64,000 bases of DNA from Acinetobacter terrae (GCF_013004375.1 NZ_JABERI010000041.1:153496-217495), one strand, 5' to 3'; positions 15,101 through 24,564 are shown, numbered from the stretch's first letter. Made by a program: numbers and translations. Notes: generated by a model not told the origin, from the letters alone.

Positions 15101-15853
15101 TTATTCTTCTGTGAAATCTTTAAGGACTTTTTCTGCAAACCACCATGGCAATTGCTGAACATGAGGATTCATTTTCAAAGTTTCTGCAGACTGAATCTCC
15201 GCAATAAATGCAGCCTTTTCACCATTGGAAGAGTTATCAAACAAATAGGTTCGATCACTGGCATCCACCGCTTGCATGAGTAAGTCCATACTGCGGTAAT
15301 AGCGTTCAACAATCTTTTGTTCAGGTACAGGATGTCCACCCACACTGACTCGATATTTAACTCGAGCAATATTAATCATTGGATCAACAGTCGATACATA
15401 ATACAAATAGGTTTTAAAACCCTGCCGTTTGGCTTCTTGTAGAAATTCCACTTTAGAAATATGAGACATCACCGTTTCAAAAGTAAAACTGATCTTTAAG
15501 CGTAAAAATTCCAGGCGAATATAATCAATAATACGTGCGCAGAGATAGGAATCTATTTCCGATGCATCAAACTGAATGTTCGACTCATCTAATAAAACAG
15601 GCTCACTTTTCAGTAAAGAAAAGAGCTGCCCAGCATTCGGACGTTTTTTCTGTTTGAGGAAATCAATGAGATCTTGTGCTTTTAAGGCAGGATGATAAGC
15701 CATCAAATCTAGTTGATAGCTAGTATTCAGGTTTTGTTCTAATTCATCGGCATTTAAATAAGCCCCAATATGATGGGGCAATAAATATTCTTTGACTGTA
15801 CTCTTTCCAGATCCATTTGGACCGGCAAACATCCTTATTCTTGGTTGAGGCAT
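15101..15853 (-). CDS. Zeta-toxin-like P-loop kinase (toxin of a TA pair)
   Basis: 250-aa nucleotide kinase fold. Walker A is GPNGSGKST (11-19). LNADELEQN follows, then FTFETVMSH, the region that in zeta toxins binds the sugar nucleotide, and VGGHPVPEQKIVERYYRS, which resembles the lid Arg cluster. Zeta enzymes phosphorylate UDP-N-acetylglucosamine and poison cell-wall synthesis; other members act on different nucleotides. It starts 4 nt after the stop of a small upstream gene, a typical antitoxin-toxin arrangement. Confidence 0.8.
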   Translation of the reverse strand: MPQPRIRMFAGPNGSGKSTVKEYLLPHHIGAYLNADELEQNLNTSYQLDLMAYHPALKAQDLIDFLKQKKRPNAGQLFSLLKSEPVLLDESNIQFDASEIDSYLCARIIDYIRLEFLRLKISFTFETVMSHISKVEFLQEAKRQGFKTYLYYVSTVDPMINIARVKYRVSVGGHPVPEQKIVERYYRSMDLLMQAVDASDRTYLFDNSSNGEKAAFIAEIQSAETLKMNPHVQQLPWWFAEKVLKDFTEE

Positions 15854-15857
15854 TCAG

Positions 15858-16115
15858 TTATACAGCTGCCTCTTGTTTTCTCTTGCGTTTTAAAACTTTA
15901 GGAAGATGATCAACGCTCACATAAGCCTGAGACAGGTCATGAATCACGGTTTCTTGTCCATTGACTTCGCGTTGTACCAGTTGCTGCTCTTTTGCGTAAA
16001 CGACCGTCGCTACCGAACATGCTTTATCAAAGGCATGACGGAATGCATGTATAGCAAGTTTAGGAATCATATCGTCCTCATATTTGCCTGCTTTCATGAT
16101 GCTATAAGCTGTCAT
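15858..16115 (-). CDS. Probable antitoxin partner of the zeta-like toxin
   Basis: 85-aa protein directly before the zeta-like gene. I start it at MTAYSIMKAG (16115) with GGAGT 6 nt upstream. It has an alpha-helical, mixed-charge sequence (HAFRHAFDKACSVATVVYAK) and a basic tail (KVLKRKRKQEAAV). It is not the classic epsilon antitoxin, and I do not recognise a DNA-binding domain. Function is inferred from position and size. Confidence 0.6.
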   Translation of the reverse strand: MTAYSIMKAGKYEDDMIPKLAIHAFRHAFDKACSVATVVYAKEQQLVQREVNGQETVIHDLSQAYVSVDHLPKVLKRKRKQEAAV

Positions 16116-16381
16116 GGAACAACTCCCGTTACACAAGGTATATTTCTATCTCATATTAACATAGTACAAATAATTGTCTATTTATACACCAACATAGAAA
16201 TGTAACGCTTGGGTAGATGAATTCAAAATTTAATCACGCTGTTTCATTCAAAGCGATTAAGTGACTTAGTGTGATTTATTAACCCACTAGAATCGCTTTA
16301 ATCATTGCAGAAGTATTTATTTGCGTCTTAATCTTTATTTAAAACATTGTTACTTTCAAATCCAGACGCTTAAAAAATAAA

Positions 16382-16400
16382 AGCCACTTATTCAGTGGCT
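16382..16400 (-). terminator. Terminator for the 116-aa gene
   Basis: The stem AGCCACT / AGTGGCT is followed on the minus strand by TTTTTATTTTTT, 44 nt after the stop of the gene starting at 16794. Confidence 0.8.
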
Positions 16401-16443
16401 CATATCATCAATTTGAACAGCTTACTTTTATTTAAGCTTAGGG

Positions 16444-16794
16444 TTAGTCTTCTTTCCATACATCTTCATAATCTTCACGATCAATCATAAAGCGGAAACC
16501 TTCAGCCAAAGCCAGGTATGGAAGTACTTCAGGCAAAATATCCTGTAACTCTCGAACAGTCATGGTTTGAAAAAAATCTTGCCCCTCTCCCAGTTCTCCA
16601 CCATAGATGAACCAAGCAACATTTTCTTCTGTTTCAGGCTTTTTACGAATCCCGACAATGGGTTCCTGATTTAAGGTGTCTACAGCAACCGCAACAACAT
16701 CGTCACCACTGACTTTGATATAAGCAGAATCAAATTCCTCGCATAATAGCTTTTGTTCTGCGATTAATTCTTCTAATGGAGATTTCTGGTGCAT
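16444..16794 (-). CDS. Hypothetical acidic protein divergent from the UmuDAb-like gene
   Basis: 116-aa acidic soluble protein, no family assigned. Visible pieces are VSGDDVVAVAVDTL, WFIYGGELGEGQDFFQTM and LPYLALAEGFRFMIDREDYEDVW; the general look recalls small immunity-like or SMI1-like folds, which I cannot confirm. AAGG lies 10 nt before the ATG. It faces the UmuDAb-like gene across 125 nt that contain its operator (16889-16911). In Acinetobacter the place divergent from umuDAb is usually held by ddrR; this protein does not look like DdrR (84 aa). Confidence 0.7.
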   Translation of the reverse strand: MHQKSPLEELIAEQKLLCEEFDSAYIKVSGDDVVAVAVDTLNQEPIVGIRKKPETEENVAWFIYGGELGEGQDFFQTMTVRELQDILPEVLPYLALAEGFRFMIDREDYEDVWKED

Positions 16795-16888
16795 GGCTTA
16801 TACCTTGGTAAATTGAGCTGAATAAGACATTTTATCCTAGATCATAAATATGTAGGCAATCTTTTTATTTTCAGTGTTTTTTGTTAAA

Positions 16889-16911
16889 CTTGAAATTGTT
16901 ACAAAATCAAG
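16889..16911. promoter_or_regulatory. UmuDAb/SOS-type operator in front of the UmuDAb-like gene
   Basis: A palindrome CTTGA-N13-TCAAG with the core GTTAC ends 8 nt before the start codon. The same arrangement, including GTTACAAAATCAAGA, lies before the UmuC gene at 18126-18148. It resembles the TTGAAA...TTTCAA operator reported for UmuDAb in Acinetobacter. Binding here would give autorepression and perhaps control the divergent gene. Confidence 0.75.
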
Positions 16912-16919
16912 AAATAACA

Positions 16920-17528
16920 ATGAAACCTAAAGATCCGACGATAATAGAACATAGCCACGGCGGCAGACGCAAAAATGCCGGGCGAAAAACACAGTATCAA
17001 GAAAAAACGGTGGTCATGCGTGTGCCAGAGTCTAAAGTGCTGGAAATCAAGGCATGGTTACAGCCAGAGCCTGAAGATGATCGCATTAAGAACATTGAAC
17101 TGCATCCAATTCAAATCCGAACACAGTTAGATATTCCTTATCCTCTGGAATCGGTCGCCGCGGGTTTTCCCTCGCCTGCTCAAGATTACACCGAAGACTT
17201 TATCGACTTAAATGAATATTTGATCCATAACCCACTGAGTACATTTGTATTACGGGTGAATTCATTGTCGATGAAAAATGCAGGTATAGATATAGACGAC
17301 CAGATTCTCATTGATCGCAGCTTAAATGCAGAACACGGCGATATCGTTTTAGCTTTAATCAATAATGAGTTCACTGTAAAACGCCTGATGAAAGAGAAAC
17401 AAAACAATGCTCAAGCCAAGATCTGGTTGAAAGCAGAGAATCCAGAATACCCAGATATTTATCTACATAGTGAAGATCAATTAATTATTTGGGGAGTGGT
17501 GACCTGTATTTTAAAAAAATTACGCTAA
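16920..17528 (+). CDS. UmuDAb-like SOS repressor/UmuD (LexA-UmuD peptidase family)
   Basis: 202 aa from the ATG at 16920, the length of the Acinetobacter UmuDAb protein rather than of UmuD (about 140). The extra N terminus (GGRRKNAGRKTQYQEKTVVM) is a likely DNA-binding region. The self-cleavage site is VAAGF (Ala81-Gly82), the catalytic Ser is in RVNSLSMKN (about 117) and the Lys in FTVKRLM (about 154). In Acinetobacter, which has no LexA, this protein is cleaved after RecA activation and represses DNA-damage genes. The start lies directly behind its operator. The umuC gene is 630 nt downstream, separated by a small minus-strand gene. Confidence 0.92.
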   Translation: MKPKDPTIIEHSHGGRRKNAGRKTQYQEKTVVMRVPESKVLEIKAWLQPEPEDDRIKNIELHPIQIRTQLDIPYPLESVAAGFPSPAQDYTEDFIDLNEYLIHNPLSTFVLRVNSLSMKNAGIDIDDQILIDRSLNAEHGDIVLALINNEFTVKRLMKEKQNNAQAKIWLKAENPEYPDIYLHSEDQLIIWGVVTCILKKLR

Positions 17529-17638
17529 TAAAATTATATAAGTGCAATAAAAACCAGTCTCTTTCTTTATCAATTAAAGACTCGAGTAAAATAGTCAGTG
17601 TTTTATTGCCGTAAAGCAGCAAACATTTACAGATAGAC

Positions 17639-17669
17639 AAAAGCCCCAAGATGATCTTGGGGCTTTTTG
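17639..17669. terminator. Bidirectional terminator
   Basis: The stem AAAAAGCCCCAAGAT / ATCTTGGGGCTTTTT (allowing the A/T ends) separates the UmuDAb-like gene and the Gln-rich miniprotein gene. Confidence 0.85.
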
Positions 17670-17677
17670 TTTAACCC

Positions 17678-17839
17678 TTAGCGTTGCTGAGGATTTTTTT
17701 GCTGCTGTTGATTGGGTTGTTGCTGTTGTTGTTTACCACTTTGTTGCTGCTGCTGTTGTTGCTGTTTGTCACTTTGTGGGTTGTGTTGCTGTTGTTGACG
17801 TTGATTTTCGTTTTGTTGATTCGGTTGTTGATTAGCCAT
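17678..17839 (-). CDS. Gln-rich miniprotein 1 (53 aa)
   Basis: A 53-aa protein starting MANQQPNQQNENQRQQQQ, then long Gln runs separated by Asn, Lys, Ser and Pro, ending QKNPQQR. It is fully hydrophilic and probably disordered. A strong terminator follows the stop at once. Two further small genes in the window (27071-27238 and 30614-30757) have the same style, and the one at 27071 shares the start MANQQP. They resemble hydrophilin-like stress proteins; no function is shown. The GTT-rich opposite strand makes a meaningless Leu-rich frame. Confidence 0.72.
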   Translation of the reverse strand: MANQQPNQQNENQRQQQQHNPQSDKQQQQQQQQSGKQQQQQPNQQQQKNPQQR

Positions 17840-18125
17840 TTTCATATCCATCCTTTAATTGTTAGGGATATGCCGTACTAATTACGACTCTTACTAATCT
17901 AATGGATATTTCCATTTCACCAACCCCCAAACTGTATCGACTTAATTCATTGTAATATTCAAAATATTAATCTATTGATTTGTAGTCAGTAACCCTTGCC
18001 TAGTTTTACGCTATTAACCGGAATTACACTAAAGCTTACACGAGCTTAAACGCCCTCATCTGATGCCCTATTGATTATTCACAATTTTTTAATTTGAGTT
18101 TTTTTGAACATCTCTTTATTCTCAA
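17840..18125. other. Intergenic gap before umuC
   Basis: About 290 nt with no ORF I can support. It holds the promoter of the Gln-rich gene (minus strand) and leads into the SOS-type operator of umuC. Confidence 0.4.
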
Positions 18126-18148
18126 CTTGATAACGTTACAAAATCAAG
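18126..18148 (+). promoter_or_regulatory. UmuDAb/SOS-type operator in front of umuC
   Basis: CTTGA-N13-TCAAG with the core CGTTACAAAATCAAGA, ending 10 nt before the ATG. Same spacing and central bases as 16889-16911, so both genes are likely repressed together and induced by DNA damage. Confidence 0.75.
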
Positions 18149-18158
18149 ATTAAAAATA

Positions 18159-19475
18159 ATGAAAGAACAACTGTTTGCTTTAATAGATATTAATAACTGC
18201 TATGTCAGCTGTGAACGCGTATTTAACCCGCAGCTGAATGGAAAACCTGTCGTTGTACTCTCCAACAACGATGGCTGTGTGGTTTCCCGTAGTAATGAAG
18301 CCAAAGCTTTAAACATTGGGATGGCGATTCCCTGGTATGAAATTGAGAAAAAGGCTTTGCAGGCGGGTGTAAAAGTATTTTCAAGTAATTATGCTTTATA
18401 TGGAGATATGTCACGGCGCTTCTTTTTAATCCTGGAGCAATACTTCCATATAGATGATCTGGAAGCTTATTCTATTGATGAATGCTTTATCCGGTTAACG
18501 CCTTATGCAAAAAACCTGGATATTGAACAATATTGCCGTGATTTGATCAGCACCATTAATCAATGGATTGGCTTGCCCTGTTGTATAGGCATTGGCACGA
18601 CCAAAACCCAAGCCAAACTGGCGAATCATTTTGCGAAAAAACGAACCGGTTTTAAGTCACTGTGCTTTCTGCCTGATTTAGATTTATGCAGTTATGAAAG
18701 CTTGCTTCAAGAAACACCGGTAGCAGATGTTTGGGGTATTGGTCGTAAAATCAGCAAGCAACTTCAAGATTATGAAATTTATAATAGCTATGACTTAACT
18801 TTTGCCAATGAACACCATCTGGCCAAGCAGTTCTCGGTGATCATTGCACGCACCATTCGTGAGCTAAAAGGTCAATCCTGTATTGCCCTGGATGACCCTG
18901 CAATTCCTTCAAAAAGAATCCTGTCCTCCCGCAGCTTTGCTTCAGCTTTAAGTGAAAAGACCATCATAAAACAAGCTGTTACTTTTCATGTAAACCGTGC
19001 TTATAAACGCTTAACTGTACAACAGCAACTTTGCGCATGTGTGCATGTTGCGCTGTATGAAAAAATACCCAACCCACCCTATAAAAAGAGTGTTTCCCAT
19101 GCATTAGGTCTGGAATATGCAACTGATGATTTACTGACTTTAAACCACGCAGCATTAAAGCAAATAGATGTTTTATTTAAAGAAAATAAAAAATATGTCA
19201 AAGTTGAAGTTATGCTTACTGCGCTGCATTCCAAGCAACAGCATATTCATGACTTATGGCAGCCATTAGAACTGATTCAACAGCGTGATGATTTGATGAA
19301 AACCTTATTAAAAATGAAGCAACGCTACGGTTCCAATTGCATACAAGTCGGTTACCATTCCACCAGCCAAGCATGGCAAATGAAACAACATCACCGATCT
19401 CCACGCTACACCACCTGTTGGCAGGAACTTCTGACTATCGATGATTCAGCAATGGCTGTTACAGAAAATAAATGA
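18159..19475 (+). CDS. umuC: DNA polymerase V catalytic subunit UmuC (Y-family)
   Basis: 438-aa translesion polymerase. The N-terminal IMS domain has the catalytic Asp in ALIDINNCYVSCE (Asp10) and the SIDE motif YSIDECFI (Asp107, Glu108). PVADVWGIGRKISKQL is the thumb helix-hairpin-helix, and DUF4113-like sequence lies at the C terminus (QRYGSNCIQVGYHS, WQMKQHHRSPRYTTCWQELL). Length is normal. It partners cleaved UmuD in error-prone synthesis. It has its own SOS operator rather than being directly co-transcribed with the UmuDAb-like gene, as in other Acinetobacter. Confidence 0.95.
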   Translation: MKEQLFALIDINNCYVSCERVFNPQLNGKPVVVLSNNDGCVVSRSNEAKALNIGMAIPWYEIEKKALQAGVKVFSSNYALYGDMSRRFFLILEQYFHIDDLEAYSIDECFIRLTPYAKNLDIEQYCRDLISTINQWIGLPCCIGIGTTKTQAKLANHFAKKRTGFKSLCFLPDLDLCSYESLLQETPVADVWGIGRKISKQLQDYEIYNSYDLTFANEHHLAKQFSVIIARTIRELKGQSCIALDDPAIPSKRILSSRSFASALSEKTIIKQAVTFHVNRAYKRLTVQQQLCACVHVALYEKIPNPPYKKSVSHALGLEYATDDLLTLNHAALKQIDVLFKENKKYVKVEVMLTALHSKQQHIHDLWQPLELIQQRDDLMKTLLKMKQRYGSNCIQVGYHSTSQAWQMKQHHRSPRYTTCWQELLTIDDSAMAVTENK

Positions 19476-19711
19476 GCTGTTTTGGTCAATTCAGTTTACA
19501 ATGTAAAAAATAGTAATAATTATAAAAAATGTCATTTTTTAACATTGCCAATTCCTTGCAAAGTTTCCATTATATAGCTCAGTTTTGACACATAGCTTCC
19601 GCATTGATTCAAACAGTTCATAATAAGAATGTGGAAATATATGCCATAATACGCAAACTTTGCTGACATCTTGCAAGGTAAAATTGCAAACTTATAATTG
19701 GAGCAAGCTGA

Positions 19712-20167
19712 ATGAGCTCGACCATTTTGGTTATTCATGGACCGAATTTAAATTTGTTAGGAAAGCGAGAACCTGAAGTTTACGGATATCTCACCCTAGA
19801 AGACATTAACAAGAAGCTCATCGCTCAAGCTCAAAATTCATCTCTTTCGTTAGACACTTTCCAAAGTAACTGGGAAGGTGCAATTGTAGATCGAATTCAT
19901 CAAGCCCAGCAAGACGGCGTACAGTTCATCATTATTAATCCTGCAGCATTGACACATACTTCTGTTGCAGTACGCGATGCCCTTCTTGGTGTCGCAATCC
20001 CTTTTATTGAGGTTCATTTATCGAATGTGCATGCTCGTGAAGCATTTAGACATCATTCATATCTGTCCGATAAAGCCGTTGGCGTAATTTGCGGTTTAGG
20101 TGCTCAAGGCTATACCGCAGCACTGGATTATGCCATCGAAAAAATTCAACTTTCTACGCAATCATAA
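19712..20167 (+). CDS. aroQ: 3-dehydroquinate dehydratase, type II
   Basis: 151-aa dodecameric enzyme of the shikimate pathway, converting 3-dehydroquinate to 3-dehydroshikimate. Seen: [21 protein letters not shown] with the catalytic Arg/Tyr region, [32 protein letters not shown] and [20 protein letters not shown], and the C-terminal [19 protein letters not shown] lies upstream of the ATG. It is followed after 16 nt by accB, the common aroQ-accB-accC order. Confidence 0.97.
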   Translation: MSSTILVIHGPNLNLLGKREPEVYGYLTLEDINKKLIAQAQNSSLSLDTFQSNWEGAIVDRIHQAQQDGVQFIIINPAALTHTSVAVRDALLGVAIPFIEVHLSNVHAREAFRHHSYLSDKAVGVICGLGAQGYTAALDYAIEKIQLSTQS

Positions 20168-20183
20168 TTAGGAATACTGTCTC

Positions 20184-20600
20184 ATGGATATCCGTAAAAT
20201 CAAGAAACTCATCGACCTGATGATTGAATCTGACTTACAAGCGATAGAAGTTAAAGAGGGTGATCAATCCATCGCCTTAACTCGTCGCAATCCTGTGGTT
20301 GCGGCAGGCGTTCCAACCATGACTACTGCTCCAGCAGCGGCACCTGTTGCAAAAACTCCACGTGGTGCTGTAGAAACTTCACCAATGGTTGGTGTGTTCT
20401 ATGCTGCACAAAGCCCTGGCGAACCACCATTTGTTAAAGTGGGTCAAACCATCTCTGCGGGCGACACTTTAGGCATCATTGAAGCCATGAAAATCATGAA
20501 CCCGATTGAAGCAACTCAAAGCGGTGTGGTTGAAGAAATTCTGGTTAAAAATGGTGAAGTCATTCAATTTGGTCAACCACTTTTCCGCTATCGCGCGTAA
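20184..20600 (+). CDS. accB: Biotin carboxyl carrier protein of acetyl-CoA carboxylase
   Basis: 138-aa AccB. An N-terminal helical part (MDIRKIKKLIDLMIESDL) is followed by a short Ala/Pro-rich linker and the biotinyl domain, with the biotinylated Lys in EAMKIMN (about residue 103) and the ETSPMVGVFYAAQSPGEPPF hammerhead region. It carries the carboxyl group between the biotin carboxylase encoded next and the carboxyltransferase. Operon with accC, 18 nt apart. Confidence 0.97.
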   Translation: MDIRKIKKLIDLMIESDLQAIEVKEGDQSIALTRRNPVVAAGVPTMTTAPAAAPVAKTPRGAVETSPMVGVFYAAQSPGEPPFVKVGQTISAGDTLGIIEAMKIMNPIEATQSGVVEEILVKNGEVIQFGQPLFRYRA

Positions 20601-20618
20601 AACCACGGGGATTTATAA

Positions 20619-21986
20619 ATGTTGCAAAAGGTGTTAATTGCAAACCGTGGTGAAATTGCTTTACGCATTACCCGCGCTTGCAAAACTTTAGGAATTAAAA
20701 CGGTTGGTATTTATTCCGATGCCGATAAAGACCTCATGCACCTTCGCTTTGTGGATGAAGCAGTGTGTATTGGTCCGGGTGCAAGTAGTGAAAGCTATTT
20801 GAATATTCCAGCAATTATTACTGCTGCTGAAATCACTGGTGCAGATGCCATCCATCCTGGTTATGGCTTCTTGTCTGAAAATGCCGAATTTGCGGAAATT
20901 GTCGAAAATTCAGGTTTTATTTTCATTGGTCCACGTCCAGAACATATTCGCTTAATGGGGAACAAAGTTTCTGCAATTACTGCGATGCGTAAAGCTGGTG
21001 TTCCTACTGTTCCAGGTTCTGCTCATGCAGTGACCACCAACAATGCATTGGCTGAAGCGAAAGAAATTGGCTTCCCACTGATTGTCAAAGCCGCTTCAGG
21101 TGGTGGTGGTCGTGGTATGCGTATTGTGGAACGTGTAGATACTTTGCTTGAATCTGTTCAGGCAGCACAACGTGATGCAGAAATGTGGTTCGGTGATGAC
21201 ACCGTCTACATGGAACGTTTCTTACAAAAGCCACGTCATGTTGAAGTACAGATTTTGGCTGATGGTAATGGTCATGCCATTCACCTTTTTGATCGTGACT
21301 GTTCTTTACAACGTCGCCATCAAAAAGTGCTTGAAGAAGCACCAGCACCAAACTTACCTGAACAAGCACGCGCTGATATTTTAGAAGCCTGTGTCAATGC
21401 ATGTAAACTTATGCAGTACCGTGGCGCAGGTACATTCGAGTTCTTGTTTGAAGATGATGAATTCTTCTTCATTGAAATGAATACTCGTGTTCAGGTTGAG
21501 CATCCAGTGACAGAAATGGTAACGGGTATCGACATTATTGAACAACAACTGCGTATTGCGGGTGGGCTTGGTCTAGAGATTGAACAAGCTGACGTTGAAT
21601 GTCATGGACATGCGATGGAATGCCGTATTAATGCGGAAGATCCAAGCAACTTCATGCCATCTCCGGGGAAAATTGAGCATTATTATGCTCCAGGTGGTGC
21701 CGGTATTCGTTTGGATTCGCATATCTACCCAGGCTATAGCATTCCACCTTACTATGATTCAATGATTGCTAAACTCATTGCGCATGGTAAAGATCGTAAA
21801 ACTTGTATTGCGCGTATGAAACAAGCATTAGAAGAAATGATCTTAACTGGAGTTAAGACCAATATTCCTTTGCATAAAGATCTGATTTTACAAGATGAAA
21901 ACTTCTGCGCTCAAGCCATGGATATTCATTATCTTGAAAAGCATTTGCTTCAGAAATTAGAAGGTCAGCAAAAAGAAGCTTCTTAA
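20619..21986 (+). CDS. accC: Acetyl-CoA carboxylase, biotin carboxylase subunit
   Basis: 455-aa ATP-grasp enzyme that carboxylates biotin on AccB, the first step in fatty-acid synthesis. N-terminal domain: [25 protein letters not shown]-binding Gly-rich loop: [14 protein letters not shown]. Catalytic region: [26 protein letters not shown], and the C-terminal [10 protein letters not shown] with [16 protein letters not shown]. Normal length, with a terminator directly behind. Confidence 0.97.
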   Translation: MLQKVLIANRGEIALRITRACKTLGIKTVGIYSDADKDLMHLRFVDEAVCIGPGASSESYLNIPAIITAAEITGADAIHPGYGFLSENAEFAEIVENSGFIFIGPRPEHIRLMGNKVSAITAMRKAGVPTVPGSAHAVTTNNALAEAKEIGFPLIVKAASGGGGRGMRIVERVDTLLESVQAAQRDAEMWFGDDTVYMERFLQKPRHVEVQILADGNGHAIHLFDRDCSLQRRHQKVLEEAPAPNLPEQARADILEACVNACKLMQYRGAGTFEFLFEDDEFFFIEMNTRVQVEHPVTEMVTGIDIIEQQLRIAGGLGLEIEQADVECHGHAMECRINAEDPSNFMPSPGKIEHYYAPGGAGIRLDSHIYPGYSIPPYYDSMIAKLIAHGKDRKTCIARMKQALEEMILTGVKTNIPLHKDLILQDENFCAQAMDIHYLEKHLLQKLEGQQKEAS

Positions 21987-22004
21987 TACGGGCTTCTTAA
22001 ATGT

Positions 22005-22033
22005 AAAAACCGCTCTTAATGAGCGGTTTTTTT
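22005..22033 (+). terminator. Terminator of the aroQ-accB-accC operon
   Basis: The stem AAAACCGCTC / GAGCGGTTTT with a T7 tail starts 19 nt after the accC stop. Confidence 0.9.
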
Positions 22034-22065
22034 ATAGCTGAATTTTATAGCTTAGTTTTTAGCTA

Positions 22066-22548
22066 TTAAGGTAAAACACGGCGTAATGTCGCAAAACATT
22101 GTTCTGCTTTTTCATTACTGCAAAAATTAATGGTCGATGGATTTTTCCATTGTACAAAATACTGAGAAATCTCGCCGGTTTGATCTTCCTGAAGACCCGA
22201 GCAATCTTTTTCATTATTGTCATACTTTACCTGCAAAACCAGTGCAGGCAACAAAGTACGTTCCTCTTGGGATGGCTGATAGTCATAAATGCCTGATGAC
22301 CACTCTTGCCCACTTTTTATAATGACATTGTTATTACTTTTAAAATTATAATATTCAATACATTTTTTATTATTGGCAACTTGCATTCCCCATAGACCAA
22401 CAATTTCGGGACGAGTCGCGACACGAATAGTATTTGAACTTTCTGTTTCAGTTGCAGCAGCTTCTGTTGCCACAACTGCTTTATTGTCATTTGCCATCGT
22501 TACAGATGAGCATAATATAAGTAAAATTGTTAGATATGCGTTTTTCAT
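22066..22548 (-). CDS. Secreted hypothetical protein (160 aa)
   Basis: No family recognised. I start it at MKNAYLTILLILCSSVTMAN (22548), which gives a clean Sec signal peptide; an upstream in-frame start would bury it. After a low-complexity Ala/Thr/Glu linker (VVATEAAATETESS) a compact domain follows: EIVGLWGMQVANNKKCIEYYNF, SGIYDYQPSQEE and FVQWKNPSTINFCSNEKAEQ. The GLWG start, several aromatics and paired Cys suggest a small periplasmic beta-barrel. Ribosome site weak. Confidence 0.65.
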   Translation of the reverse strand: MKNAYLTILLILCSSVTMANDNKAVVATEAAATETESSNTIRVATRPEIVGLWGMQVANNKKCIEYYNFKSNNNVIIKSGQEWSSGIYDYQPSQEERTLLPALVLQVKYDNNEKDCSGLQEDQTGEISQYFVQWKNPSTINFCSNEKAEQCFATLRRVLP

Positions 22549-22590
22549 ACAGAAGTTCAAGGCTAAAAATCTCTCTCTATAACTTAGCAT

Positions 22591-23038
22591 ATTTTTATGA
22601 AAAACCAGTATTTATCACCATATTACAACAATATATTCACTCATTTTCATCTAAAAAATAGCAAGATAGTGACTTGAAAGTATTCAATTATTCATTATGA
22701 AATTGAATAACAATGATCTACTTCATATGACCTCTAACAACATCATATCTTTTAACTGATGATCAAAATACTCCTATATTATTTTTAGGTATAGAAAAGT
22801 AAATTTTTAACGCTTAGGCTATATTTCTAGAGCAACAAAGACCAGATATTTCTAAACCCTAATTGAATTATCCAAATCATCTTCTATGTAGCAACAAACT
22901 AATGCTTTTCTGATTATCAAAGTTGATCAAGCACGTTATCAATCAAAAACTTCTAGGTAAATCAGGTCAGTATTGCTTCTTCATATAAAATCCATTACAA
23001 CAACTACAGTTCATATCAACAATAAAACAAGGACCTTA
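22591..23038. other. Intergenic gap, about 450 nt
   Basis: AT-rich with no supportable ORF. It includes a variant (GCTTAGGCTATATTT at 22812) of the motif found at 12695 and 51455, in the same orientation towards a minus-strand gene. Confidence 0.4.
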
Positions 23039-24529
23039 ATGAATCTTTCTGAATATCTACAATATGATGGGCTTGGATTGGCCGAATTAGTTGCAAACAA
23101 AGAAGTTTCATCTTCAGAATTACTGAATTTAGCATTAGAGCGTGCAACCCATACCAATCCCAAATTAAATGCCATTATTATTCCAATGCATGATTATGCA
23201 CAGAAACGCACTCAACAAGAATTAACCGGTCCTTTTGCGGGTGTGCCTTTTTTAGTGAAAGACTTATTTCAAGAATATGCCGGCTATCCCACTTCATATG
23301 GCTGTAAAGGCTTAAAACGCATCAATCATATTTCTGAACATAATTCTGAAATTGTGAATCGTTGGGAAAATGCCGGCATTGTCACCTTTGGACGTACCAA
23401 CACCCCAGAATTCGGAATTAAAGGAATTACCGAGCCTGATGCCTGGGGAACCTGTCACAATCCATGGAATTTAAAACACAATAGTGGCGGATCTTCAGGT
23501 GGTTCCGCATCTGCGGTTGCAGCAGGAATTGTTCCGATTGCTGGCGCTGGAGATGGTGGTGGTTCTATTCGTATTCCTGCATCGTACTGTGGCTTATTTG
23601 GTTTAAAACCGAGCCGTGGACGTACACCCTGGGGTCCACAAATGAGTGAAGCCATGCATGGTGCAGCCATTCAACATATCCTCGCAAAAACCGTACGCGA
23701 TAGCGCAGCAATGCTGGATGCAACACACGGCGCTGAACATAGTTCATTGTTTAAAATTGAACATCCAAAAAGTAGCTATTTAGATGCTATGCAACATCCG
23801 CCTAAGAAATTAAAAATTGCTTTTAGTACCCATTCACCTATTGGCACCCATGTTTCCAAAGATGCAATTGCTGCGGTTCAACATACGGCTAAATTACTGG
23901 AATCTTTAGGTCATACTGTGGTGGAAGATACACCACCGATTGACGGCATGGCTCTAGCCAAAGATTTTATTACCACCTGGTTCAGTCAGTTTTCTTATAT
24001 CCTTGACCAAATTAAACAACAATATCAGGCAAAAAATAGCGATTTTGAACTGGATTCACTCGCACTTGCTGCATTCGGCGGACAAACCACTGCACTTGAA
24101 TATATTCACAACCTGAATAACTGGGGTGTCTATGCGACAAAAATGAATCATTTTTTTGATCGCTATGACTTATATTTAACCCCTGCAACTGCCACTGTCG
24201 CACCTAAAAATGGTGAAATCAAAATACCCACCTGGCAAAAACCAATTCTGAAAAGCCTATTAAAACTCCGCAAAGCCCATTTACTGGCTCAAGGAAAATT
24301 GGTCGATCAAATTGTGAAAGAAAATTTAAAATGGGTTCCCTTTACCCAGTTGGCCAATATTACCGGTCTTCCAGCGATGTCTGTTCCACTCTATTGGAAT
24401 CAAGATAATTTGCCTTTAGGTTCACAGTTTATTGCACCTTTTGCCCGTGAAGACTTGTTACTGCAACTGGCGGCTCAACTTGAAGAAGCACAACCCTGGT
24501 TTAACCGATACAGTGAAATCCAACTGTAA
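23039..24529 (+). CDS. Amidase-signature family amidase
   Basis: 496-aa hydrolase of the amidase-signature family. The Ser-cisSer-Lys triad is visible: Lys in FLVKDLFQEY and the Gly/Ser-rich block HNSGGSSGGSASAVAAGIVP followed by GDGGGSIRIPASYCGLFGLK, where the nucleophile is the Ser of GGSIR. The C terminus (PFTQLANITGLPAMSVPLYW, LPLGSQFIAPF) is typical of 6-aminohexanoate-dimer-like and general amidases. I start it at MNLSEYLQ because AAGGA is 5-10 nt upstream. Substrate unknown; not part of the guanidine cluster. Confidence 0.88.
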   Translation: MNLSEYLQYDGLGLAELVANKEVSSSELLNLALERATHTNPKLNAIIIPMHDYAQKRTQQELTGPFAGVPFLVKDLFQEYAGYPTSYGCKGLKRINHISEHNSEIVNRWENAGIVTFGRTNTPEFGIKGITEPDAWGTCHNPWNLKHNSGGSSGGSASAVAAGIVPIAGAGDGGGSIRIPASYCGLFGLKPSRGRTPWGPQMSEAMHGAAIQHILAKTVRDSAAMLDATHGAEHSSLFKIEHPKSSYLDAMQHPPKKLKIAFSTHSPIGTHVSKDAIAAVQHTAKLLESLGHTVVEDTPPIDGMALAKDFITTWFSQFSYILDQIKQQYQAKNSDFELDSLALAAFGGQTTALEYIHNLNNWGVYATKMNHFFDRYDLYLTPATATVAPKNGEIKIPTWQKPILKSLLKLRKAHLLAQGKLVDQIVKENLKWVPFTQLANITGLPAMSVPLYWNQDNLPLGSQFIAPFAREDLLLQLAAQLEEAQPWFNRYSEIQL

Positions 24530-24564
24530 AATAGATTCTCCATAATATTTATTGAGCTTTAGGT

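Noticed and set aside
17684..17881. Leu-rich plus-strand frame
   Set aside because: It is the complement of the CAA/CAG runs of the Gln-rich miniprotein gene and has no ribosome site.
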